A DNA stretch of 64,000 bases from UBA4742 sp002403895. GTDB lineage: Bacteria > Actinomycetota > Acidimicrobiia > Acidimicrobiales > Acidimicrobilacustridaceae. Made by a program: the position numbers and the translations under genes. Below the pieces are notes generated by a model. The model saw only the letters and a program-made list of their open reading frames with translations. It did not search any database and had not been told where the DNA came from. This document shows, piece after piece, positions 8,738 to 17,716 of this stretch (the first letter of the stretch is position 1; every line of letters starts with the position of its first letter). The stretch covers positions 1 to 64,000 of the forward strand of contig DAISGD010000006.1 in the NCBI GenBank assembly GCA_036823295.1. Reading direction: 5' to 3'.

Positions 8738-9503
8738 TCGGAACAGCCTCGCCTGAGCGGACGTGATCGACCAACGCAACTGGCCGACTGGGTCGATCAT
8801 CTCTGCGCCGTCGAAGGCGACGACCGGGTCAGCGCCTACCGGGATACTGCCGAAACCCTCGCCGACATTCTCGGCGCGTCGCCTGTCCGCGTCGAGACCC
8901 TCAACGAGCTCATCGGGGCGGCCCTCGGTACCCGGGCCTCCACATTCGGTTCGAAGCTGATGAGGGCCCGCTCGGCCGGTGTCCCCTTCGACCCGGGGTG
9001 CGTCATCCGCTTCGAGCTCCTCGCCGACCACTTGCGCGACGTGGTGACGACCCATCCCGCCCTGGCCGTCGATGACGCTCTGGCGTGGCTACGAGATCCT
9101 CGAGTCGCTCACCACGCCGACCCAGCGCGGAACCTTCGCCGCGTTCCTCGTCGCCGAGGTCCACCCCTTCGACGACGGCAACGGACGCCTCGCCCGCGCC
9201 GTCATGAACGCCGAGTACGTCGGCGGTGACGAGCAGCGAGCCGTGATCCCCACGATCTCGCGCAACGGCTACCGGCGCGCCCTTCGACGACTCAGCCGTC
9301 AGGACCATCCCGACCTGTTCGTCACCTACCTCAACCGCGTCCGTCGCTGGACCGCACGCATGGACTGGTCGAATCTCGCCGGCTCTCGACAACTGCTCGA
9401 CCGCACCCACGCGTTCGTCGACGCCAACAATGCCGAGGACCGCGGACTCCAACTCCTCGACCCGACGGCCAACCAACCTGGTTTTTCGGTGGGGGTCAGG
9501 TGA
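8738..9503 (+). pseudogene. Fic/DOC family protein gene with an internal frameshift
   Basis: The downstream frame (from 9072) carries the Fic active-site motif in EVHPFDDGNGRLARAV (HPFxxGNGR intact). The upstream frame supplies the preceding helices, ending VTTHPALAVDDALAW. The two join at about 9086. The expected coding GCG-TGG-CGT-GGC-TAC is present without one CGTGG unit, so a 5-base deletion at a tandem repeat explains the frame change exactly. Intact Fic proteins transfer AMP or another nucleotide to target proteins; this copy should be inactive unless the sequence is wrong. The 5' end is unclear. Confidence 0.6.
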
Positions 9504-9555
9504 GTACCGGTCGTGGTCAGGTGGCGGCCGGCGTCGTCCACTCGGAACACGCAGC

Positions 9556-10404
9556 CTACGAACGGATGTCCTTGCGTCGGAACCAGAGTGTGGCGGCGGT
9601 ACCGAAGACCGCGAGATAGGCGAGTTGGACGACGATGCCGGCGATCATGTCCTGGGGGTACTCGTTCTGGGTGAACATCGGTTGCCAGGCGGTCAGGTAG
9701 TGAGTCGGCAGTCCGTAGCGGATGCTGCCGAGTTGGCTGATCCCGTCGAGGATCTCCGAGACGATGTAAACGCCGACCGTTGCGCCGATGGCCCCGGTGG
9801 GGGTGTCGGTGAGGGTCGAAAAGAAGGTCCCAAGGGCGAGCAGTGCGGTGAATCCGAACGCGACGTACGCAGTCGCGATCGCGACTCTCAAGAGCACAGT
9901 TGATGCACCGAGTTGGAAGCCAGCGGTGGCCGCGTTGCCGCCGACGGCGGGAAGGGCGGGGACGGTCACTGGGTGCGATCCGAACGCAATCAGACCCGCG
10001 GCGAGGGCAGCGAGCGCGATGAGGACGACGGAGATCCAGATGAGGATGCCGGCGACGGTGGCTTTGGCGACAAGGAGCCGTGCCCTCCCTACGGGCCGCA
10101 TGAGCACGTAGCGCAGGTTTCCCCATGCCGCATCCCCGGCGATCGAGTCCGCGGCAAGCAGTCCGGCGATGACGACGAGGAGGAAGGTGCTCATGACGCT
10201 GAGAACGGCCGCGGGAACGAGCAGGCCGCTCTGTTGGGCGAGACGGAACAGCCCCTCGCCGTTGTCCCCTCGTCCGGGTCGGTCACCCCGGGTCTTGATC
10301 GCAACCACGATCAGGGTGGGCAGTCCGATCAGCATCAGGGTGATGACGAGGGTCCGGGTGCGGTGCGCCGCTTTGACGAACTCGGTTCGAAAAAGCGCGA
10401 TCAC
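9556..10404 (-). CDS. ABC-2 type transporter permease
   Basis: A 282-residue membrane protein with about six hydrophobic segments. It begins MIALFRTEFVKAAHRTRTLV and contains the conserved WGNLRYVLMRPVGRARLLVAK segment of ABC-2 exporters. Its GTG start overlaps the stop of the upstream ATPase gene as GTGA, so the two are translationally coupled and form one exporter. The substrate is not predictable (drug, lipid or peptide). Confidence 0.9.
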   Translation of the reverse strand: MIALFRTEFVKAAHRTRTLVITLMLIGLPTLIVVAIKTRGDRPGRGDNGEGLFRLAQQSGLLVPAAVLSVMSTFLLVVIAGLLAADSIAGDAAWGNLRYVLMRPVGRARLLVAKATVAGILIWISVVLIALAALAAGLIAFGSHPVTVPALPAVGGNAATAGFQLGASTVLLRVAIATAYVAFGFTALLALGTFFSTLTDTPTGAIGATVGVYIVSEILDGISQLGSIRYGLPTHYLTAWQPMFTQNEYPQDMIAGIVVQLAYLAVFGTAATLWFRRKDIRS

Positions 10405-11357
10405 GACGCGACCTCGTCGGCAGTTCCCACACCGGCGTTGCCGGGTGGGTCGGCCCGGCTGGCTTCGAGCAGGTCTAAGAAGGCGTCCTCGAGGCGTTGG
10501 GTCGCCATGATGGTCTCGAGTTGGAGTCCGGCCCCTACTAGCGCAGCGGCGAGATCAGATCGTGAGCCCGAGGCTTGGTCGACGACCAGCCCGTCGCCTT
10601 GGGTGGCGATCCCGGTGACACCCGCGAGCTGTCGGAGGATCGATTGGGCCCGCTCGCGGTCGTCGACCTCGAGGTACACCGACCCGGCGGACCCGATGAG
10701 GTCGCTGACCGTCCCGTCGGCGACGAGGCGACCCTCGTTCATCACGACCACATGGGTGCAGGTCTGTTCGACTTCGCTGAGGTGGTGGCTCGAGAGCAAC
10801 ACGGTGGCGCCGTGGTCGGTGAGGCGGCCGATAAGCCCACGGATCTCGCGGATCTCGCCAGGATCGAGTCCGTTGGTCGGCTCATCGAGAACCAGGAGCT
10901 CGGGTCGGGACAGCAGTGCCCGTGCGAACCCGAGGCGTTGTTTCATCCCTTGGGAGTACGTCTTGACCTTTCGGTGCACAGCGTCGCCCAGCCCGGCCAC
11001 CTCGAGGGCGCCATCGAGGTCGGCCTCGCGGAGACGGCTCCCGCCCGCCTCCCACCACAACTTGAGGTTGGTCATACCCGACAGCTGTGGGACGAACGCT
11101 GCCTCTTCGACCATCGCCCCGACCCGGAACAGTTCCCGGCATCCGGGACTGACGGTTGTCCCGAAAAGTCGTGTCGTGCCCTGTGTAGGGCGCTCGAGGC
11201 CCGTGAGGATCCGCAACGCTGTGGTCTTCCCGGCTCCATTCGGGCCGAGGAGGCCGTAAACCTGACCACGCTCAACCGTGAACGACAGCTGGTCGACCGC
11301 CGTCACGTCGCCGAAACGCTTCGTGAGTCCCTCGATCGCGACGACCGGCTCATTCAT
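10401..11357 (-). CDS. ABC transporter ATP-binding protein
   Basis: A 318-residue nucleotide-binding subunit. Walker A is GPNGAGKTT, the signature is YSQGMKQRLGFARALL and Walker B is LLVLDEPTNGLDPGE; the H-loop follows in LLSSHHLSE. The C-terminal ~75 residues match the DUF4162-like tail of multidrug-type exporters. The start at 11357 (MNEPVVAIEGLTKRFG) is favoured over the longer frame because homology begins there and a GGGA site lies upstream. It is paired with the permease gene 3' of it. Confidence 0.92.
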   Translation of the reverse strand: MNEPVVAIEGLTKRFGDVTAVDQLSFTVERGQVYGLLGPNGAGKTTALRILTGLERPTQGTTRLFGTTVSPGCRELFRVGAMVEEAAFVPQLSGMTNLKLWWEAGGSRLREADLDGALEVAGLGDAVHRKVKTYSQGMKQRLGFARALLSRPELLVLDEPTNGLDPGEIREIRGLIGRLTDHGATVLLSSHHLSEVEQTCTHVVVMNEGRLVADGTVSDLIGSAGSVYLEVDDRERAQSILRQLAGVTGIATQGDGLVVDQASGSRSDLAAALVGAGLQLETIMATQRLEDAFLDLLEASRADPPGNAGVGTADEVAS

Positions 11358-11743
11358 CAGCGTTCCCTTGGCACGGGTCCATCGTACGCCCCCTCGAAAT
11401 CGCGCCAGCTTGGAAGCGGGTTGATCCGCTCGTCTGTCGCATGTCAGTAGGACCCAGCGATTCGCCCGACGATAACCCACCCCTCGACCAGCACAGGTGA
11501 GGTAGGCGCAGCGTAAGAATCCGTAGGGCTTGGTCGGCACGGCCGCAGAAGCGTTCGGGTCGCGATGCGCAACCGAAGCGACGAAGAAGTGCCTGATTCA
11601 GGCACTTACCAGCCGTTTCGTTGGGGGAACGGGGGCGTCGTTATCCGTCGCCACTACCGTGTCGAGCTTTGAAGCGCGGGCCTACCGGCCGTCCGATCCA
11701 CGACACGAGAGGACAGCAGGTTTCGTGCGCACGCCTTCTCTCA
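11358..11743. other. intergenic, holds a short palindrome only
   Basis: 386 bases between the end of the repeat-protein gene and the start of the ABC operon, both on the reverse strand. Apart from the palindrome at 11587-11607 nothing is recognised. The promoter of the ABC operon is expected here. Confidence 0.5.
11587..11607. repeat. 21-base palindrome (operator or hairpin)
   Basis: AAGTGCCTGA and TCAGGCACTT are perfect inverted 10-mers around a single T. It could be a repressor operator upstream of the ABC operon or a weak hairpin; there is no T-tract, so a rho-independent terminator is unlikely. Confidence 0.5.
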
Positions 11744-13081
11744 TCAGCCGAACCATCCGGAGACGTCGACGACGACGTCGACGGTGCCGGACAGGTTGTA
11801 CACGGAGATCTTGCCGGCGGTCCCCAACTTCCCGGTCACCGCGTTGGGGATCGTCACGCCGGGCGTCCAGTTGAGGCTCGAGGCGGTTGGCCTCGTCTGC
11901 CCTGCCGGCCACACCGTCAAGAAACTCGACCCGGTGGTGTCGGTCGCCGTCACGTTCAACACCGCCGCATCAGCGCCGATCGGCACGGTGAGGAGACCGC
12001 CGACGGTGACGTCACGGGTCGTGCCGAACGCCCATGGCGAGCTGTACGGCCCGACCTGGGTGTCGGGACGCGAGTCCAACACCCGAACGGGGTCGACGGG
12101 ATGGAATCCGTTGCCGGTGCCGGCCTGGTAGTAGCCGGCCACATCGATGACCACATCCACTTTGCCCGACAGGTTGAAGATCGAGATCTTGCCTCCGGCA
12201 CCCAGCTTCACGGTCACCGCGTTGGGGATGGTGCGCCCCGGCCGCCAGTTGAGGCTCGAGGCGGTGGGCCTTGTTGGCTCCCCTGCCGGCCATACCGTCA
12301 AGAAACTCGACCCGGTGGTGTCGGTCGCGGTCACGTTCAACACCACCGCATCAGCACCTTCGGGCACTCCGCCCCGGCCGCCGACGGCCACGTCGCGGGT
12401 CGTCCCGGTCATCCACGGGCTGGCGTAGTCCCCCACGTTCGTGGCGACCCGCGAGTCCAGCACCCGGGTCGGGGGCAACGACGTGAACCCGTCGACGGAA
12501 ATGGCGTCGTAATAGCCGGCCACATCGGCGATCACGTCCACTTTGCCGAACAGGTTGAAGATCGAGATCTTGCCTCCAGCACCCAGCTTCACGGTCACCG
12601 CGTTGGGGATGGTGCGCCCCTGCGTCCAGTTCAGCGACGACACCGTCGGCCGGGTCTGTCCCGCCGGCCAGATGGTCAGGAAACTGCTCGCTGTGGTTTC
12701 TGTGACGGTCACGTTCAACACGACCGCATCCGCACTCGCGGGCACGCCGGACACGCCGCCCACCGCGACGTCACGGGTCGTCCCGGTCGTCCACGGCGTC
12801 GAATACGGTCCAACCGGCGAACCCCCGTCGGGCCGCGAATCTAGGATTCGCACCGGCGCCATCGGCGTAAACTGGTCGCCAACGACAACTGCGGCCCCGA
12901 GAGTCGCCGAGCCCGCCAGATCTGCTCCCGCTGCCACCGTCCCGAGTGCCAGGGACGAGACCTGGGAGGGGAACGCTGAAGGTGCGAATCCGATGACTCC
13001 AGCCAGCAAGACAAAGACCAAACTCGCAGATGCAGCAAGGCGGTAGCGCAGCTTTGGGTCGAGCCCATCTGCTGTGATCAT
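11744..13081 (-). CDS. secreted protein with three tandem ~120-residue repeats
   Basis: A 445-residue exported protein. The ATG at 13081 has a GAGGGAG site; residues ~12-40 form a signal/membrane segment (LAASASLVFVLLAGVIGFA). The rest is three copies of one domain. Each starts with P-x-R-I/V-L-D-S-R, continues with TTRDVAVGG, ADAVVLNVT and SSFLTVWPAG, and ends with IPNAVTVKLG, GKISIFNLSGKVDV and DVAGYY. Such repeats are frequent in secreted actinobacterial proteins. They look all-beta and may mediate adhesion or surface binding, but no enzyme motif is seen. The last copy ends the protein at DVSGWFG. Confidence 0.75.
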   Translation of the reverse strand: MITADGLDPKLRYRLAASASLVFVLLAGVIGFAPSAFPSQVSSLALGTVAAGADLAGSATLGAAVVVGDQFTPMAPVRILDSRPDGGSPVGPYSTPWTTGTTRDVAVGGVSGVPASADAVVLNVTVTETTASSFLTIWPAGQTRPTVSSLNWTQGRTIPNAVTVKLGAGGKISIFNLFGKVDVIADVAGYYDAISVDGFTSLPPTRVLDSRVATNVGDYASPWMTGTTRDVAVGGRGGVPEGADAVVLNVTATDTTGSSFLTVWPAGEPTRPTASSLNWRPGRTIPNAVTVKLGAGGKISIFNLSGKVDVVIDVAGYYQAGTGNGFHPVDPVRVLDSRPDTQVGPYSSPWAFGTTRDVTVGGLLTVPIGADAAVLNVTATDTTGSSFLTVWPAGQTRPTASSLNWTPGVTIPNAVTGKLGTAGKISVYNLSGTVDVVVDVSGWFG

Positions 13082-13737
13082 GTTCGTCTCCCTCGATCTA
13101 TGGCATCCCGCCGCCGCGCCATGACCCATCTCATTCGGCCCCGCGTCGTGACGCTGCCGGGGCCGGGTTCGCTCTAGCTCCCCGCTGGCTAAGCGACCAA
13201 TTGGCGCCTGCGGATCAACGCTCCCTCTGAAGTATTTTCACCACTGTCCGTCGCCGGTGAGAGCGCCGAGAACGGTCATGTTAACACTCTGCGTGAGAGA
13301 TGCAAATGGGCGATATGGCGACGAACCACACCGTGCCCGCCTGGAGCCAGCGAGCCAAGCTCCTCTGAGGTCACGTTCGCCCGACCGGTGGGTGCACCAA
13401 CAAGGCTCGTGGGACCGGCCCACAGTTCAGGGTTAGGAGAGTCCCCATGCTCGAGACTGGGACGTCAGCCGGAAAGTCGGGTCAGACCGGCCCCACGAGC
13501 CCTGCTGGCATCATCGACCCAAACCCGTCGATGACCCACCCCCACCATTGCTGCCGGATGTCGGGCAGGGCCGCCCGCCCCGCCAGGTCAAACGTGAGCA
13601 ACTCAACCCACGGAAAAGGAGCGCTGGTGGTGGCGTCGGGCGGGCGCCACGGAGTTGAGCGACGCCCAACGCTCGGGAGGGGTCTCGGGCACAATGGCGG
13701 TCGGCCCGATGGTCGGAGCCCACCACGGAGGATCGCC
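13082..13737. other. divergent intergenic region
   Basis: 656 bases between the divergently transcribed repeat protein and the acyl-CoA dehydrogenase. A long open frame reads into the dehydrogenase from 13447, but it is low-complexity and lacks family homology before 13738, so I do not call it. Promoters for both genes are expected here. No repeat or RNA gene was recognised. Confidence 0.5.
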
Positions 13738-15393
13738 ATGCCCACCGATCCGCTGACCACCCACGACGTGACGAACCAACCGCCACCCCTCACGGGGTAC
13801 GACGTGTTCGGGATCGACCGCACGCTCACCGACGCCGTCACCAGGGGGGGCGCGTCGTGGGCAGAGGACGAGCTGCACGAGCTCGGCCGCAAGGCGGGTT
13901 CGTCTCCCGCCCAGCAGTGGGGTGAGCAGGCCAACGCCAATCCTCCGGTGCTGCGTACCCACGACCGCTACGGGCAGCGCATCGACCAAGTCGAGTACCA
14001 CCCCGCCTACCACGAGCTGATGAGGGTGGCGATCGCCCACGGACTTCATGGCGCGCCCTGGGCCGACGACCGCCCCGGAGCCCACGTGGCCCGGGCCGCC
14101 AAGATCATCGTCTGGTACCAGGTCGACGGCGGCCACATCTGCCCCATCTCCATGACCTACTCGGTGCTGCCCGCGCTCCGCCTGCAGCCCGACGTGGCCG
14201 CCGACTGGGAGCCCGGCATCCTCAGCCGTACGTACGACCCCACCTTCGCGCCCCCACGGACCAAGGCCGGCCTCACCTGCGGCATGGCCATGACCGAGAA
14301 GCAGGGCGGTTCCGACGTGAGGACCAACACGACCACCGCGGTGGCGGTGAACGGCGGAGGCCCCGGCGGCGAGTACCTGCTCACCGGTCACAAGTGGTTC
14401 TGCTCGGCGCCGATGAGCGACGCGTTCCTGATGCTGGCCCAGGCGCCCGGCGGCCTGAGCTGCTTCCTCGTCCCCCGCTGGCGGCCCGACGACACCCCGA
14501 ACGTGTTCCGCATCCAGCGCCTGAAGGACAAGCTCGGCGACCGCTCGAACGCCTCCAGCGAACTCGAGCTCGCCGACGCCTGGGGCCGCATGGTCGGCGA
14601 CGAGGGTCGTGGCGTGCGCACCATCATCGAGATGGTCAACCACACGCGGCTCGACTGCTCGCTGGGCTCGGCCGCCATCATGCGCAAGGCCACGGCCGAG
14701 GCGATCCACCACGCCTCGCACCGCCGCGCCTTCGGCGACCGGCTGGTCGACAAGCCGCTGATGGCCAACGTCCTCGCCGATCTGGCCGTCGAGTCCGAGG
14801 CCGCGACGGTAAGTGCCATCTGGCTGGCGGCCCTGTTCGACCGGGCCCGCGCCGGCGACGAGGAGGCCATCGCCCTGCGGCGGCTGGCCACCCCCGTGCT
14901 CAAGTACTGGACCTGCAAGCGGGCCCCCGTGCATTCGGCCGAGGCCATGGAGTGCCTGGGCGGCGCCGGTTTCGTCGAGGAGTCGGGCCTGCCCTGCCTC
15001 TACCGCCAGGCCCCGGTCAACGGGATCTGGGAGGGCTCGGGCAACGTCATCTGTCTCGACGTCCTGCGGGCCATCGCGCGCAACCCCGACTCGCTCGACG
15101 TCCTGTTCAACCAGCTGCGCTCGGTCGCCGGCGCAGATCACCGGCTCGACGAGGCGGTCGAGGTCCTGGTCAAGGAGCTCACTGACTTCGACGATCTGGA
15201 GATGAGGGCTCGCCGAGTCGTCGAGCGCCTGGCGATCGCACTCCAGGCCGCGCTCCTCGTCGACACCGGACGTGACCAGACGATCGAGGCCTTCTGCGCC
15301 ACCCGTCTCGGCACCGAAGGCGGCCGGGCGTTCGGCACGCTGCCCCGCCACATCGACACCGACGCCATCGTCGCCCGGCACGCCCCGACCTGA
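13738..15393 (+). CDS. acyl-CoA dehydrogenase, AidB-like subfamily
   Basis: A 551-residue flavoprotein. The segment TCGMAMTEKQGGSDVRTNTT (around residue 180) is the FAD/substrate-binding signature of the AidB-type acyl-CoA dehydrogenases. KWFCSAPMSDAFLML, the domain IV motif YRQAPVNGIWEGSGNVICLD and a C-terminal helical extension fit the same group. The length is typical of AidB (~540). E. coli AidB binds DNA and is linked to alkylation stress; actinobacterial members may act on unknown acyl-CoAs. The ATG at 13738 follows GGAGG. The Rieske-fusion gene follows 213 bases downstream on the same strand. Confidence 0.9.
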   Translation: MPTDPLTTHDVTNQPPPLTGYDVFGIDRTLTDAVTRGGASWAEDELHELGRKAGSSPAQQWGEQANANPPVLRTHDRYGQRIDQVEYHPAYHELMRVAIAHGLHGAPWADDRPGAHVARAAKIIVWYQVDGGHICPISMTYSVLPALRLQPDVAADWEPGILSRTYDPTFAPPRTKAGLTCGMAMTEKQGGSDVRTNTTTAVAVNGGGPGGEYLLTGHKWFCSAPMSDAFLMLAQAPGGLSCFLVPRWRPDDTPNVFRIQRLKDKLGDRSNASSELELADAWGRMVGDEGRGVRTIIEMVNHTRLDCSLGSAAIMRKATAEAIHHASHRRAFGDRLVDKPLMANVLADLAVESEAATVSAIWLAALFDRARAGDEEAIALRRLATPVLKYWTCKRAPVHSAEAMECLGGAGFVEESGLPCLYRQAPVNGIWEGSGNVICLDVLRAIARNPDSLDVLFNQLRSVAGADHRLDEAVEVLVKELTDFDDLEMRARRVVERLAIALQAALLVDTGRDQTIEAFCATRLGTEGGRAFGTLPRHIDTDAIVARHAPT

Positions 15394-15606
15394 GCCGACC
15401 GAGGGCAGGTAGCTAGCCACCAGGATCGTGAGGAGGCTGAACCCGACCCCGTCGGTCAGCTTCAAGCTGCCGAAAAACGAACGGGACAGCGGATCGGTGG
15501 CTGAACGGATCGTAAGTCGCTCGCCGAAGGCCGCGTGCAGGACCGATTCCCGGTGACCTCGTTAGCCTGCAGCCGAGAGATAGCCGTCGCATCGAGGGGG
15601 ATCGCC

Positions 15607-17355
15607 GTGGCTGATCGGATCGTCGTAGGAACCATCGCTGAGCTGCAGACCGCGGGCTGCCTGACCGGCAAGGCCGGGGGGCGCCCGGTGTGCGTGTTCT
15701 GGAACGACGGTGAGGCCCTGGCCGTCGACGATCGCTGCCCGCACATGGGCTTCCCGTTGCATCGGGGCACGGTCGAGAGCGGACTGGTCACCTGCCACTG
15801 GCACAACGCCCGATTCGATCTCACCACCGGCGGCACCCTCGACCCCTGGGCCGACGACGTCCGGCCCTACCCCGTCGAGATCACCGATGGGAAGGTGACG
15901 GTCGTCGTCGAACCCGACCCCGACCGCCGATCCCATCTGCGCCTCCGGCTCGAGGAAGGACTCGAGCAGGGCATCACCCTGGTCATCGCCAAGGCCGTGC
16001 TCGGTCTCGTGGAGGCCGGCGTACCGACGAGCGAGATCATCCGGGTCGGGATCGACTTCGGCAGCCGCAACCGCCGCTCGGGGTGGGGCGCCGGGCTGAC
16101 GGTGTTGACCGCCATGGCCAACGTGCTGCCCGACCTCGCACCGGACGACCGCGGCCTCGCCCTCGTCCACGGCCTGGCGTTCGTGTCACGCGACACCCGC
16201 GGGCACCCGCCCCGCTTCCCCCTGCTCCCCCTCGGTGCCGGGCTCCCGGGGGATCGGCTCACCCGCTGGTACCGACGCTTCATCGAGACCCGATCGGGCG
16301 ACGCCGCCGAGCGCACGCTGGCCACCGCCACCGCCGGCGCCAGCGCCGGCCACGACGAGACCGCTGTTGCGAACCTCATGTTCGCCGCGATCACCGACCA
16401 CGTCTTCATCGACGGCGGCCACACCATCGACTTCACCAACAAGGCCTTCGAGGCCGTCGCCCACCTCGGCTGGGACGGGTCCTCGTCACTGCTCACCACA
16501 CTCGCCGAGCAAACCGCCGCCGCCGCACGCAGCGAGGAACGGGGCGCGTGGCGCTATCCCCACGACCTCGCCGGCCTGATCGCCGACCGCACCCGCTTCC
16601 TACCCAAGCGGCTGGCGGCGGGGGCCGCCTCGCGCGCCTCAGGCCCCGACATCGATGTGAGCAAGCTCGCCTGGTCGATCCTGTCGGAGGACCCCGACGA
16701 GGTGGTCGCCGCCGTCGACGAGGCCATCGACCTCGGTGCCACCCCCGAGGAGCTCGGCCGCGCCGTCGCCTACGCCGCCGCGCTGCGCATCACCCGGTTC
16801 CACATCCAGAACGACCACGGAGACTGGGACGAGGTGCACCACGCCTTCACGGCGGCCAACGCGTTGCACCAGGCGCTGGTGCGGGCCCCGACCCCCGAGC
16901 TGGTGCGGGGCGTGTACCACAACGCGCTGCGCATCTACCTCGACCGATTCCTCAACATCCCGGCGGCGCGCCTCCCCACGCCGTCGGAGCCCGGCCAGAC
17001 GACCGGCCTCGACGCGCTCCAGGCGTGCTGGGACGCCGAGGGCCACGTCGATGAGGCCGCAACCATCGTCTACCGCCACCTCACCGCCGGCGGCGACCCG
17101 TCGGCGGTCGTCGCCGTGCTCGGACATGCCCTGCTCGACGAGGACGCCGAGTTCCACTGGTACCAGACCTACGAGGCGTCGGTCCGCCAGTTCCACGCTT
17201 GGCCCGCCAGTTCCGAGGAAGGCGCGCTCATTCTCGCCGGGGCCGCCCGCTTCCTCGCCGCCCACACCCCGACCCGGCGGGAGCTGCCCCAGGTCGTCCG
17301 CATCGCCACCCGCCTCGGACGGGGCGAGGCACTCTACGAGGGAGAGGAACCATGA
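15607..17355 (+). CDS. Rieske [2Fe-2S] domain fused to a ~480-residue uncharacterised helical domain
   Basis: A 582-residue protein. An N-terminal Rieske domain (residues ~5-105) has both cluster motifs intact: C44-x-H46 in DRCPHMGFP and C63-x2-H66 in TCHWHNARF. The remaining ~480 residues are predicted mostly helical and rich in His and acidic residues, for example ITDHVFIDGGHTIDF, RITRFHIQNDHGDWDEVHHAF and YHNALRIYLDRFLNIP. I do not recognise this domain by name. It lacks a ring-hydroxylase mononuclear-iron motif that I can place. The GTG at 15607 is preceded by GAGGGGG; a GTG at 15535 is a weaker alternative. Confidence 0.75.
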   Translation: MADRIVVGTIAELQTAGCLTGKAGGRPVCVFWNDGEALAVDDRCPHMGFPLHRGTVESGLVTCHWHNARFDLTTGGTLDPWADDVRPYPVEITDGKVTVVVEPDPDRRSHLRLRLEEGLEQGITLVIAKAVLGLVEAGVPTSEIIRVGIDFGSRNRRSGWGAGLTVLTAMANVLPDLAPDDRGLALVHGLAFVSRDTRGHPPRFPLLPLGAGLPGDRLTRWYRRFIETRSGDAAERTLATATAGASAGHDETAVANLMFAAITDHVFIDGGHTIDFTNKAFEAVAHLGWDGSSSLLTTLAEQTAAAARSEERGAWRYPHDLAGLIADRTRFLPKRLAAGAASRASGPDIDVSKLAWSILSEDPDEVVAAVDEAIDLGATPEELGRAVAYAAALRITRFHIQNDHGDWDEVHHAFTAANALHQALVRAPTPELVRGVYHNALRIYLDRFLNIPAARLPTPSEPGQTTGLDALQACWDAEGHVDEAATIVYRHLTAGGDPSAVVAVLGHALLDEDAEFHWYQTYEASVRQFHAWPASSEEGALILAGAARFLAAHTPTRRELPQVVRIATRLGRGEALYEGEEP

Positions 17356-17492
17356 AGGCAGGGCACTGTCGCGTTGTTGGTCGGGAGGCGCGATGTGCAT
17401 CCATGGCACATCCGCAGTCATCCGAGCCGATACGAGCCCGTCCGGCGATTCGAGAACGCGCAGGTCAGCCGTCCGATGCGGTCCGACGCAGT

Positions 17493-17537
17493 CCCGCGTT
17501 CTCAGCCCGACTCTGATTCCCAAGCTGAGAACGCGGG
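17493..17537. repeat. perfect 14-bp inverted repeat overlapping a tRNA fragment
   Basis: CCCGCGTTCTCAGC at 17493-17506 is the exact reverse complement of GCTGAGAACGCGGG at 17524-17537, around a 17-base loop. The right arm is the anticodon-stem/variable-loop/T-stem part of the tRNA-Gly fragment; the left arm is an inverted copy of it. It may form a strong hairpin. Confidence 0.85.
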
Positions 17538-17560
17538 TTCGATTCCCGTCACCCGCTCCA
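17517..17560 (+). tRNA. 3' fragment of a tRNA-Gly(CCC) gene (anticodon loop to CCA)
   Basis: The 44 bases read as the 3' part of tRNA-Gly: anticodon loop TTCCCAA (anticodon CCC), 3' anticodon strand GCTGA, variable loop, T-arm GCGGG-TTCGATT-CCCGT, and acceptor strand CACCCGCTCCA with encoded CCA. No 5' acceptor strand (GCGGGTG) or D-arm lies upstream, so this is not a functional tRNA gene. A 3' tRNA fragment of this kind is what site-specific integration into a tRNA gene leaves at one end of an element. The segment between 17356 and 17716 contains no protein gene. Confidence 0.7.
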
Positions 17561-17716
17561 CGATGAAAACCCCGTTCAGCGGTAGTTTCCTGGCGGCGTC
17601 GGCCGGGGTGAGCGGGCCCTTCCTGGTGAAATGTGGTGCGATTCGAGCGGCACGCGAACCACGACAGCTAGCCGGCGCAGCAGTAGCTTGATCGGAGCCG
17701 AGTGGGGGGTGCGGTG

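Noticed and set aside
13603..15465. 620-residue open frame on the reverse strand over the acyl-CoA dehydrogenase gene
   Set aside because: It is the antisense shadow of a GC-rich gene with clear family motifs on the forward strand; the antisense product is low in hydrophobic order and has no recognisable motif.
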